A stretch of DNA of 64,000 nt. Source: Fistulifera solaris (taxonomy: Eukaryota > Bacillariophyta > Bacillariophyceae > Naviculales > Stauroneidaceae). Shown one piece after another: positions 9,838 through 20,083 of the stretch. A program made the position numbers and the translations under genes. The notes under the pieces are model-generated. The model searched no databases and was not told the DNA's origin. It saw nothing but the letters and a program-made list of their open reading frames with translations. The stretch lies in the NCBI GenBank assembly GCA_030295235.1, contig AP026146.1, positions 434,001 to 498,000 on the forward strand, given 5' to 3'. Numbering within the stretch: the first letter of the stretch is position 1; every line of letters starts with the position of its first letter.

Positions 9838-10727
9838 ATGGCAACAACCAACGTCCAGCAGCCTGTGAAGCAGCGTCGTTCGTCCGGCGGCAAAGTTGGA
9901 GGACCGTCGCGGAGTTATCCGAGAGGAGTCGGTGTAGACTTTCGCAAAGTATCGGGCTTGACGTTATTGAATTACATCGATCATCAAGGTACGTTCGTAG
10001 ACAGTTTCTCGTGTTGTATCGATGCTATACATTACTAACACTGTTCGTTTTAGGCGTAAAAATTCGCACCGACGCTCCGCAGGGAGAATTAGCCGTGGCG
10101 GTCGCACGTCATTTTGAGCAGATGGAAATCGACGAAGAAGAATGCATCGGCGGGTTTTTGGAGCGTCTCGAACAGCCTACGGGGATTACGGATTACATCC
10201 GCAAAACGGCGTTCTTCGATGGACACGCCCCGACGTTGGAAGTCCGCAAACGCAAGCGCCTTGCCGCCCGGCCGGGGGAGCAGGTTGCCGCCAAAGTCAC
10301 GCGGACGGACGAAAACGGTTCCTGGATTCTCGCCAGTGTGCAACGATTCTATCCCGACTCGGAAACCTACGATGTGCAAGACGAAGATGATACCAGCAAA
10401 CTCATTCGATTGCCGTGGACGCACGTCATGCGCTTGTCGAATGGAACGGAAGGAAACTTTACCAAAGACAAGGACTGCATGGCCATTTTCCCCGAAACCA
10501 CTTCGTTCTACCGTTCTAAAGTCAGTAAGAACCCGGTTTGGGTCTTGGACCGCAACGGAATACCCATGGTGAAAGAAATCATTGTCAAGTTTGAAGATGA
10601 CGAAGATTCACAAGGTCGGACTCCCAACCGCCGTGTACCCGCGCGATATGTCATCCCCATTCCGGCGGATTACTTTTATGAAGAAGCGGATGATGTTGAT
10701 CTTAGTTTGACGGGAATCAAGGCGTAG
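9838..10727 (+). CDS. SAP30-like Sin3-binding region fused to SGF29 tandem Tudor
   Basis: Two exons, 9838-9988 and 10054-10727 (65-bp intron with a TACTAAC branch site), 274 residues. Residues about 30-95 resemble the Sin3-binding region of SAP30: VDFRKVSGLTLLNY, then GELAVAVARHFEQMEIDEEE. From about residue 135 to the end it matches the SGF29 double Tudor of the SAGA complex, which reads H3K4me2/3: EQVAAKVTRTDENGSWILA, YPDSETYDVQDEDD, AIFPETTSFYRSKV and VPARYVIPIP. SAGA activates and Sin3-HDAC represses, so the combination is odd. The Tudor part is secure; the SAP30 part is pattern recognition of a short region. Confidence 0.82.
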
Positions 10728-10876
10728 AGATTTCAAGTAGTCTAGTTGTAAAGAGTGATTCAATGGTAACAGCGCAAATGACGCTAAAGGCACCTATGGC
10801 TAGTAGAGTTCATTAGGTTAATTTGGAGAATGAAAATGTCCTTTCTTTGCTACACCATTAGCTTTACCAGATATTA

Positions 10877-12133
10877 TTAATGGCCCGGTTCTATGACGGG
10901 AGAAGTTGTGGTAGACCCATAATTCGTCGATCCTTTCAGAAGAGTCACATTTTCTTCTTTGAAGCGGCCTCGCGTCCCCAAATTCCCACCGGAAGAATAC
11001 TGTTTTCGTTCCGACAAGGCTCCCGACCACAATGGGCTTTGCCGTTTTGTCGGTTGCTTCCGTACTTCCGGCATCGACTTGCGATCCTGTGGATGCATCA
11101 GGATCAATAAGACCACACTAGGAATGAGTTCCAGACACCCATAATTCCACCACCAATATACTTTTTCCGGTGGAGCCATGACGCGCCGTGCGTAACCAAA
11201 TGCCCGTGCACCAAATAAAAATAGACAAAGAATGGAACACAGCACCAGGCGCGACAACAAGCCACCGTGTCGACGATGTGCGGGTGTCAACAGACCGAGA
11301 AGACGTGGACAAAAATAGAGGACTGTTCCAAACAAAGCCGCGTAGATGCAGCACAGTAGTGCATAAAGAAGAACAGAAGCGACTTTATCAAATAATTGCA
11401 GCCAAATGAGCAAGCCGTACACAACATAGGCCTGGATAACTTCAGTGTGAGGATACTACAACATGATAAAACATGAATTTTTGGTGCTATTTTCCCCCCT
11501 GTGCTTACCGTGACTTGAATAACGACTCCAGGTTTTGTGTTGGCACCAACGCCTTCGGCGACGCCTACTAGCTGCACAAAGAATGTCACCATAATGGACC
11601 AGGCGGAAGCAAAGATCATTTCGGGTAAAGTATCACCCACGAACTGCAGCCACATAGGATCCGACCAAATCTGAACTGGTATCATAAGTAGCCTGGCGAC
11701 CATGGCCAGAAGTATCGTTCTGCGAAACTGAAGAAAATCAAAGTACAACTAATGAGACCAAAGTCCCATTGCGACCCATAAACCGGTGCTCACATGGAAA
11801 CGAACCAAATAAACTTACGATACACCGTGTAATTTCCGCCGTCGATCGACTTTCACCATCGTGACCAGGGCCATGTTCTACATCATCATTTGGATTGGCA
11901 CTAGCCTCCAGAATCTTTCGTTCTCGAACGACTTGCCATGACGCTAATAGGATGAAGACGACAAAACCCCCACATAATATTCCCCACGAAACGAAATGAT
12001 TGTCGAATGGCGTCACTCGCATGATTACCGATGTTTTGAAGGTATAATTAGAATACGATTGGTGATTGTTGTACTTTGTTTCATTTGCATCGTGATAATG
12101 ATTGCCGAGCAAGTCGTCCATTCCCTCGATCAT
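10877..12133 (-). CDS. THH1/TOM1/TOM3-type multi-pass membrane protein
   Basis: Three exons: 12133-11819, 11727-11509 and 11455-10877, with introns of 91 and 53 bp, all phase 0; 370 residues. About seven hydrophobic segments are visible, for example SWGILCGGFVVFILLASW, EMIFASAWSIMVTFFVQLVG and SRLVLCSILCLFLFGARAFG. The last part, including VYWWWNYGCLELIPSVVLLILM, resembles the C-terminal core of the plant THH1/TOM1/TOM3 family, membrane proteins of unclear normal role that plant tobamoviruses recruit. The cytoplasmic tail is Ser/Arg-rich. The family call is moderate; the gene structure is firm because all three exons join in frame. Confidence 0.7.
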
Positions 12134-12777
12134 CTTGTAAATAGATTGTTTTCGTCACGTTATTTCCCTTTCGAAGCACACAATCCGTTTAATTTTCTAT
12201 CTCTTCGCTTCTCTGTTTCTTATAAGCTTCAAAGTACGATAGACCTACTATGTTTGGCATGCAAAGGCATGCATGAAGGAGTTTCCTTCATTCATTCGCC
12301 TGTTTTGTTGTTTCCGTACTTTTTTTATTATTATTTTGCATGATGTACCTTTCTCTCTTTCGTCGGACGCCGGATGGACTGTGCGCACCTCGAGTCACGC
12401 TTCCAGTCGTATCTTCCCGGCCGAACTTTCGCGGTCTCACAAGAAATTTCCTCGCACTTTTCATAGAGACTGACAGTAGAGATTGGTCCGTTGAAAAACG
12501 ATAATTCCATGTTATATAGTTGGTAAAACTGCCACTATCTAGATATAAATCGACCATATAGATTTCAACGGCAACAAATACGGCTAAGTATCACTAATAC
12601 ATAAGCCGACAAAGATCCGAGCAAACCCGTTTGATGGAGGACCAAACGATGAAAACTCTCGTCCACCTTATTGTAAAAGAATGGCCTCATCAGTATATCC
12701 TTCCTTCAACTGACTGATCGCGACTTTATTGAAGAAAAGCAGTTCATAACATTCTCCATCTCGAAAACAAATGAAAA
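12134..12777. other. divergent promoter region, no motif seen
   Basis: About 640 bp between the start codons of two membrane-protein genes. T-rich stretches around 12300-12340. I see no hairpin palindrome, gene or RNA. Confidence 0.4.
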
Positions 12778-14217
12778 ATGGAATGGTCACGGTATAGCAA
12801 CGTTTTAGAAACCGCTTTCGGTTGGAAGGGCGGCAACGACAAATCGAGTGCGACATCTGCCGAGAATTCTTCGCCAGCCGAATTTGAAGAAAGGAAGGAG
12901 TCGACCCGGATATCTCTAGATGCGCCATTTGGTTTTCCAGCCGATGCAGACAGGGAGTTACAGCACTATGCTTATCGATCATCAGGCTTGCTGGAATCGT
13001 GGCATCCCCTTTCCTTCTTTGGTGGAAATACTCCAAGCAATTCGAGTGGACATCCCAATAATCCTATTGAAGATATGCAACATGAAGCGGACGAAGAAAA
13101 GCACGAAGCAGAACTAAATCATTTCGACGCTCAGAACAGAGATCATAGCGGATTCCCTTCTGTAATTGTCAGTTCCACCTCGGACGATTCTAGTTTCCGC
13201 TGTGAAAGTTTCACGGACGATGAGGATGAATCCATCGCAGTTCATGGCCCCATTCCGACAATTCATGAGTCGCTTCATGGAATAGAAGAAGGCAGAAAGT
13301 CTGCAAAGCGACTCATTCTTTCAAAACAGCGCTTCGAAGAGTTGGCGGCCAAGAACGAACGACATTTTCGACCATTCGGACACGGCAAATTTTGGACTTG
13401 TTTGTCCTTGTTTTTCGCCTGGGCCGGTGTTTTGTGTGCCGTCTCCAGTGCCCACAGCGTCCGCTTTGTTCGATTGCAGCAACCGATCCTTATTACGCCA
13501 ATGTATGATCCCGTCGATCGCATGGGATTATTGCGTACGGAAATATGTTTAAATGCGACGGCGGCGGGTGTCGATGCCTGCAAAGTAATTCCTATCGACT
13601 CGGAGGATGTTCGCGACAACAAATTTGGTATGGCACGTCTGTTTCTCATGCTGGGGACAGTATTTGGTGTATTCTTTACTTTGATTTTATCCACGTCCGT
13701 GTACTGGGAGTCGATCAATTTGCGGCCAGTGGCGGCGGGGTTTTTAATCAGTTACTTTTTCCAATCTCTCTCCATGCTCTTTTTCGATACCGCCGTTTGT
13801 ACAACCAACAAATGCCGCGTTGATCTGGGTTGTGCCCTATCGATTCTGGCAGCGTTGGGATGGATTGCCACATGCATTGCCACCTCCAAGATGGATTCCT
13901 TCAAAATAGTAGCCAGACGTCAGCGACGACGACGATTGCGGCAACAACTACGCGACGAATACAAGAAAGATTTGGAGCGCAAGAATTACGGGCGTGAACC
14001 TTCGACTGCGACAGAAACGACGTACGTTTCACAGCAATCAAACTTCTCGACTTCTTCTTCAATTGATTTAGTGCAAGACCAAAACATCGAAACAGTCATT
14101 GTGAAGAGTGAACAGTCTAAGCTCTATATCAGTATAGACCCGACGAAGCGATCGAATCCTCCTCCGACGGTTGTCAAGATCTTGGGTATAGACCCTTCCG
14201 ATCTTCACGAGTGCTAG
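12778..14217 (+). CDS. unknown four-TM (claudin-like topology) membrane protein
   Basis: A 479-residue single-exon protein that I do not recognise. The first 200 residues are polar and acidic. Four hydrophobic helices follow at about 204-224 (FWTCLSLFFAWAGVLCAV), 285-308 (LFLMLGTVFGVFFTLILS), 319-337 (VAAGFLISYFFQSLSMLFF) and 351-370. The TM1-TM2 loop has two Cys and an NAT glycosylation site, and a second Cys pair follows TM3 (CTTNKC), so a disulfide-stabilised claudin/PMP22-like layout is possible. After TM4 comes a very basic stretch (RRQRRRRLRQQLR) and a Ser/Thr-rich tail, likely cytoplasmic. Function unknown. Confidence 0.7.
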   Translation: MEWSRYSNVLETAFGWKGGNDKSSATSAENSSPAEFEERKESTRISLDAPFGFPADADRELQHYAYRSSGLLESWHPLSFFGGNTPSNSSGHPNNPIEDMQHEADEEKHEAELNHFDAQNRDHSGFPSVIVSSTSDDSSFRCESFTDDEDESIAVHGPIPTIHESLHGIEEGRKSAKRLILSKQRFEELAAKNERHFRPFGHGKFWTCLSLFFAWAGVLCAVSSAHSVRFVRLQQPILITPMYDPVDRMGLLRTEICLNATAAGVDACKVIPIDSEDVRDNKFGMARLFLMLGTVFGVFFTLILSTSVYWESINLRPVAAGFLISYFFQSLSMLFFDTAVCTTNKCRVDLGCALSILAALGWIATCIATSKMDSFKIVARRQRRRRLRQQLRDEYKKDLERKNYGREPSTATETTYVSQQSNFSTSSSIDLVQDQNIETVIVKSEQSKLYISIDPTKRSNPPPTVVKILGIDPSDLHEC

Positions 14218-14676
14218 CTCAGTCATAATTAGCGCATGTATAATAGTAGTACTAATAGCAATGCTTATTGACAAGTTTCTCAAAGTTACCTTGTCTTTTC
14301 TTAATGAAACAATTCCAAAATAAAGCTAAAAATAGCGGTTCATCAGCTCGCGGCCGCTTTGGTGCAATATTTGAATCCAAAATCGCAAGAACTAGAATAT
14401 CCGGACACAAGAAGAAGCGCTCCTGGTACCAGGTATCAGTGGATCATTGCTACGGTCACCTTTCCATTGCGGTTCTGGTTATTTATGATTCACGAGGTTC
14501 CGAGCCTTTTAGATTTACTTGTAAAGTGTCATCCGTCCCGCATCGGCATGGCTCAGTCCCTGCATGGAGACCCTAAACCTTATACGGCGAACGCGACACT
14601 CAAGCCGCAGAGACAATAAAAACGTTTACTTTGAAGTTCTCTTTCTTTTAGGTACGGTGATAGAATTAACGGAATA
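14218..14676. other. intergenic / possible 5' leader
   Basis: An open frame from about 14359 to 14619 has weak coding character and the sequence ttcttttag at 14643-14651 could be an acceptor, so an upstream exon of the next gene is possible. Not supported enough to call. Confidence 0.3.
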
Positions 14677-15564
14677 ATGACCCCATGGTTTCCTTTTCTG
14701 CTGTTCCTCGAAGACCCCAACGTTCATCAATGGGTGGTGACGGGAATTCTGGTTTCATCGTTACCGACGTATTTGGCCTTGACGTATATTCCCGAGACGT
14801 GGGGCAAAACCTTGACGACCGATTCGCTCTTGGTGCGATTCTTTCCTTCGATATCTGCACCGGTTGCGTGGTTTTTCTTTGAAGTTCCGAATCTCTACTG
14901 GTCGGCGTATTACTGGAACGTCGTGTCGTCGCTGGAACAGCACATTTTGTTGTCACTCTTTGTCTTGCATTACGTTCAACGAGCGATCCTGTATCCCTTG
15001 ATGCTGGCGAAATCCACGAAACGCATTCCGTTACCGGTTGTTTTAGCGGCGTTTGCATTCACAAATTGCAATGGATAGTAAGTGAATGCAATGCAGGTGT
15101 GTTTTTTTGATAAAGGCGCACGACAAAAGATCGCTCTCACATTATTCTGAATGTCACAAAAAACAGTGCACAAGGATATGCATTGAGTCACACGGATGTG
15201 TCCAACAATGGACACTATCGCCCCTTTTCATTCTCCTTAGGATTACTGCTCTTCTTCACTGGCTTTTTCATCAATTTACAAAGCGACGCCATTCTGCGAA
15301 AACTACGGCATCAAGGCGACGGATATCAAATTCCGTACGGAGGAATGTTTGGTTACGTGTCGACACCACACTATTTCGGAGAAATTGTCGAATGGATGGG
15401 ATTTTGTATCGCGTGTCACAGGAATGGCGCTTCGGTGGCGTTTTGTGATTTATACGGCCTCTAATTTGGTACCCCGGAGTCGAGCGCATCATGTTTGGTA
15501 TCAGACAACGTTTGGAGACAAGTATCCCCGAGAACGAAAGGCGATTGTGCCGTTTTTCTACTAA
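14677..15564 (+). CDS. 3-oxo-5-alpha-steroid 4-dehydrogenase (steroid 5-alpha-reductase) family
   Basis: Two exons, 14677-15077 and 15167-15564 (89-bp intron), 265 residues. This is a polytopic ER enzyme family that reduces the C4-C5 double bond of 3-oxosteroids with NADPH. Motifs match SRD5A1/2: HYVQRAILYPLM, then CNGY at the exon joint, LRKLRHQGDGYQIPYGGMF, TPHYFGEIVEW and the C-terminal ASNLVPRSRAHHVWY with YPRERKAIVPFFY. A four-T run at 15441-15444 carries one base too many; without it the conserved C-terminus is in frame. The physiological substrate in a diatom is probably a sterol intermediate (inference). ATG 14677 gives a slightly short N-terminus. Confidence 0.88.
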
Positions 15565-15676
15565 CCTTCCTGTGATAAGTTGAAGCTCGACAATAGACTA
15601 CTGTTTTTACGAGTTATTATCATGCGTTAAAGTTCGGTTGGCATAATTGTGGGAGTTGTTGTATTGCTCGGCGCTT

Positions 15677-18600
15677 TCATTCTTCGTCGCGCAAAAGTGA
15701 ATGAAAGCGCCGAGGAATACTGTCCCACCATCGCTCCGGTATCTCAATCACGCCGTTGTTGCCCACGACCTGATGAAAACAATGAGATCAGAGAATGTAC
15801 TCGACAATATCGAGTGACAAGAGGCATCATGTGGTGTATACACTTACATCCAGCGAATCTCGGTACGCTCCGCAGAGTTCCGATCGTTCTGCGTCATCTA
15901 GTGCACGAGAATGGAGTTCGTAAAGAATCTCAGTGAGCTCGGGGTATTCTGGCTCTTGTAATAAGCAGTGCAAGGCAGGGCGGAGTTTCTCCCACGAACG
16001 CTTCGGTAAGGTAATCTTGCCGCCGTGTGTTTTGATCTTTGCCGGAAATTGTCAATGAGAACTCACAAAAAACAATATTTGTCTGCAACACGTTGAAATC
16101 ACTTACATCCAATGACTTGATATACGCAAGACCAAATTCCGCTGCATCTAGTTCATCCGTTGAGTTATTCCACAAGACATGAAATTTGCCCATCAATTGA
16201 CCGTACATTTCCATACCAGCCGCATTTGTCATCAGCTGGTATGCCGATTCTAACCAATTCAGATTTGACTCTACTTCGGTTGAGTTTGAAGGATCTTCAC
16301 TCGTATCTTTCGAAACGCCTCTGCAATTCAGTTCCATAAGGTCGAGTCGAAGGAGACGCTGGTCCCAGCTCACAAAATAGAGGTCGCCATCCAAGTCTCC
16401 GCTGGAAATCTGCGGTGGGATGGCAGGCATACTCTCGTCAAAACCAAACACGATGACACCGAACGGTAGCGATTCAAGAAAGCTCCATTGGGATTGCGCC
16501 ATGCCGTGAGGCTTTTTTGTCAAAATAGGAAGTCGACGCGCATTAGCGCGTTCCACAGACGGATGGCGGCATACAAACAGGGACTTTATTTCCAGCGGTT
16601 TGTTTCGATAACGTATACTTCGAAAACCAGAAAGATAAACCGTGCCAGGAGGAATGCTCTCTGTGGGATCGGCAACTCCGACAACATTGGCATGTTGGAC
16701 AGTCTCCGCTTTCTTTGAACTTGCAAACATACTAGTCCACTCGCTTTCGGTCACTTTAAACGCTTTTTCTAGAAACGTTCTGATGCCCTTTGACAGTCCT
16801 TCTTGAATGGCTTCTCTATCAGTCTTCGTGGCAAGACGAGGGGTCTTCCAGAACTTTTCAAGAGCTATGTTTGTTTGCGAAGGAAAAGTTTGTTTGATCA
16901 GAATTACCGCCTTGTCTTGAAACTCTCCATGTTTTGAAGGAGGAACCTTTTTCATTGAGGAAGGAAGCTCCACCAGATAATCACTCGGGCTATCTTTTAA
17001 CATGAGCATCCCTTTGAAAATTCCAAATTTAGGGCATACAATCCGGATTTGGAGTGCAATTGCCTTGCAAAACTTGCTGCACATCTGCTCATTGTCGAAT
17101 AGCTCAAAAATAAGCTTTTTTGAAAAGAAACCGCAGCCATCGTTTCCTCTTTCTACAATTTCTCTGCATATAGACGATGGTTTTGTAAAGATGCAGCGGG
17201 GCTGCGCAACGAAACCAGTCTTCTTTGCATCAGTAAAAAGGAGCTTAATTCGGGCAACCACTTTTTCCGGTTTAAGGTTACAAAAGTCAGCCAGTTTTTC
17301 CAGTTCAAGATGCAGATTGTTTGCTTCATGCTTATCGCGCATAGCAACATAGTAGCATTCAGTTGGAGTACGTGCTTGATGGAACTTTTTCCGTTGCACG
17401 TTTCTCGACTTCGCTTTCTTTGGTTGGAAAGCGTACAACAACTTCCACGTTTCTCCCTCCTTCAAAAGAGTCGTGTGGATTGTTCGTGAACTTTCGTTAG
17501 CGGGACGCAAGCGATTTTCAAAAAAACAATCTGCAAGACAAACGCGTTCAGGCAAAGCATCGCTCAGTTGAATTTTATGAACGTATTTATTGCTTGAGAG
17601 AAAAATTGAAGACAAATTACAGCCTGTCAGACTGAGAAAGAAATATAATGATGCAAATAGCGAGATTACTCACCCAATTTGAAGCGGCGCTCCGCCGAGA
17701 AAGAAAGGTGCGGGGTTACGTGGAGGTTCTGCCGCTTTGCGAGGCTTTGCAATTCTTTGTTTTTTCGTCTTCACTTTCACGCTTTGTGACGACGCTTTCC
17801 GCTTGGATGGAGCCGATTTTCCTCGCGAGGACGAAGACGACAAGTTCGCACGCGGGGGCCACCGATTGTGACGCGCCGTTGGAATGTACATAACCGCAGC
17901 TTTCAAATCAGACGACACAATCATTGTACCGCTGTCCAAGCATGTGTGATTCGTATCTTTGTCGTCACAACTATTGCATCGCATTCTTTTTGTCATCCCC
18001 TCAACTTTCTTCCAAGAAGACTCGCTGAATTGTCCCGCCACAACCCATGCATCTTGATCGTTTAGCCATTTGATTTTTATACTGCAAGATTCCGTCTACG
18101 ACTTGCCTTGCAAAAATACCTTGGCACTGGACGTAATCATCAATCTTCCAGCACGTGTGCGGCAACCCAGCAGAACAGGAAGGACAGGGAGGAAATCGCT
18201 TACATTTGTCGTCGAATTCTTCAATGGCATATTTCGTAGCGTTGTCAGCAAAGTCTTTAAGCCACTGTTTCTTTCCGTAACCCTCCCACTTGATATAGAC
18301 TTCCTTTTTGCCATTGTCATCAAAGCGGCAGCCGTGCCACTCTTCAATGCTATACAGATCTGGCTGAAGTTCAGCTTCATTGGTATAGTCGTTGTCGTCT
18401 AGCAAGGAGATATCAGTAGCAAGACCCTCCATGGCATCATGACCAGTTTCCATAGACTCGGTTGATGATTCGGAATCGATATCTGCATCATGATCCTCTT
18501 CTTCTACTTCAGAGCTACTGGAATTGGGTTCAGATGTGAAATAGCACAAATTATCAACATATGCATCATCTTCGTCACCCTTGTCGTCATCCTCATTGGA

Positions 18601-19086
18601 TTCGTTGAGATGTTTGTTGAATTTGGGGAGCCTACTGCGCTGAAGAGGAAAATCATCAGCCCAGCCTTGATTTTGTCCTTTTGCTTCATTCCTCACAATA
18701 ATTTCGTCGTAGTTGGCAGATTTAACCGACAACGTGCTTCCAGTTCCACTGTTGTAGACTCCTCGAGATGATGCGTCAAGCTTACGGCGTGGTTCTGTTG
18801 CAATCACAAAATCTATCGAGACATCATCATCATCATCGCCAGGAGAAAACTCATCGGATGGCTGTAAGCTGTTTGGCTTTCGATGCCCATCTTCCTCAGT
18901 GTCCTCCTTCTCGGGTGAAATAAAGCGTACACTGGCTTTTGGTTTTGATTCTGGATACAAAAAGTGGTCGTCGGCGGCGCTCATGTCTTCGTCTTCGGTG
19001 CTGATCGGCGAAATGCACACCTTGGGACGCTCCGAGGCGCGTTTGAGACGGCGAAAAAGAGGTCTGTTCGCCCAAGAAAGATCCAT
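15677..19086 (-). CDS. chromodomain-RNA-dependent RNA polymerase fusion (RDR-type)
   Basis: Four exons: 19086-17674, 17631-16107, 16036-15848 and 15769-15677, about 1072 residues. Residues 243-293 are a chromodomain (LYSIEEW, then EVYIKWEGYGKKQW and YAIEEFDD), with cage positions Tyr245, Trp267 and Tyr270 present. A second chromo-like unit follows at about 316-360 (YVQCQGIFARQ, then YKIKWLNDQDAW), flanked by CPSC and CNSC clusters. The C-terminal 600 residues are a cellular RNA-dependent RNA polymerase of the RNAi type with the catalytic DLDGD at 883-887 (16383-16397) and IKTHGGKITLPKR further on. An extra base in a five-T run (18074-18078, + strand) interrupts exon 1. After removing it all exon phases agree, which is the main evidence that this is one gene. 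It likely makes dsRNA at methylated chromatin (inference). Confidence 0.86.
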
Positions 19087-19207
19087 GATGTTTTTTATTT
19101 TAATGCTTTCTTATAATTCCTTGGGTACTTTAGTGTTGGATTGAAAAGAACTTGTGAGGGATGTCAACTTCAAGATCCTTTAGTCATTGTTCGACATAAT
19201 AATGGCC

Positions 19208-19216
19208 TACTCCGTA
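19208..19216. promoter_or_regulatory. TACTCCGTA motif
   Basis: Exact copy, about 120 bp upstream of the chromo-RdRP ATG. Confidence 0.5.
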
Positions 19217-19377
19217 TTACTTTTGCTTTCGGCACCTTTCATTTTTTTCGAAAAGCGCGCGACGAAACAAAAGATACGCGTCCGTTCGCGGGTTTACGAG
19301 GGTTAAGGTTAGCAGCTATGGCGCATGGTGCAGGTCGGTTCGGACAGATCATTATTGCTTGATTAGGGCTAGAAATG

Positions 19378-19397
19378 GTGACTGACATTCAGTCGTA
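19378..19397 (+). repeat. hairpin palindrome, copy G
   Basis: GTGACTG, loop ACATT, then CAGTCGTA. It is about 290 bp upstream of the chromo-RdRP ATG. Confidence 0.6.
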
Positions 19398-20083
19398 TCA
19401 CAGATCGATGCAAAAGGTCCGCCGAGCTATAATGCTGCAGAAATATATTGCAACTTAAATCAAACAATAACGGCTTATCCATACAGTAGCATTATGGCAA
19501 TGAACCATTGACGGCTGACTTGTAACGATAAGTCCATTAAACACTTTTGAGTTAAGAACGATAGAGCGTGCAAACTATCCCCGCGATTAACCGTCGCATC
19601 TTAAACTGATACATCGTCTCCATTATTGTATCGTCTCATCAATGATGCAGAGATGGCCAATTGAAGTAAAAGATAGGGAGTCGGAATCCGCCTTGTGCTC
19701 GACACCCTCGTATCATTAACTGGATCGTTCCCTACGCATGCGACATCTAGTAGTTACAAAGGCAAAGAAAAGAAATGGCTTACTTTTTCCATGCTCGTAT
19801 CGAACGTATTACCTGAGGAAGCATGAGTCTGCGACAAGCGTCGTGCTCAAAAGGAACGTTGTCTTTCTTCCAATCATCCAGGCAATGATCTATACCTTGA
19901 TACCGTGTTATGACCGTATCGGCGGCTGTACATTCTTCACGCGTCGATATCCTCATTTTCAAGTCGGGGTGTTGTCTCACTTGTGTTCACCTTTCCCCGT
20001 ATCGACACCGTCGCCTTTTGCATTGAGCGTTGTCTCTTTCTTGGTATTGCATAAATATAGAGTCGGGTTTGCATAGAGACACT

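Larger units (their letters stand above)
19087..20083. other. intergenic upstream of chromo-RdRP
   Basis: About 1 kb with TACTCCGTA at 19208 and a hairpin palindrome at 19378, both in the RdRP promoter side. No gene supported. Confidence 0.5.

Noticed and set aside
12288-12557. Short gene on the minus strand in the 12.1-12.8 kb gap
   Set aside because: Low-complexity basic peptide, no homology recognised, inside a divergent promoter region.
14268-14619. Upstream exon of the 5-alpha-reductase-like gene
   Set aside because: Open frames with some hydrophobic character but no match to the family N-terminus and no clean donor; left as possible 5' leader.
17648-17893. Plus-strand open frame across the chromo-RdRP exon 1 end
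   Set aside because: Antisense shadow; the minus strand reading is supported by splice phase agreement.
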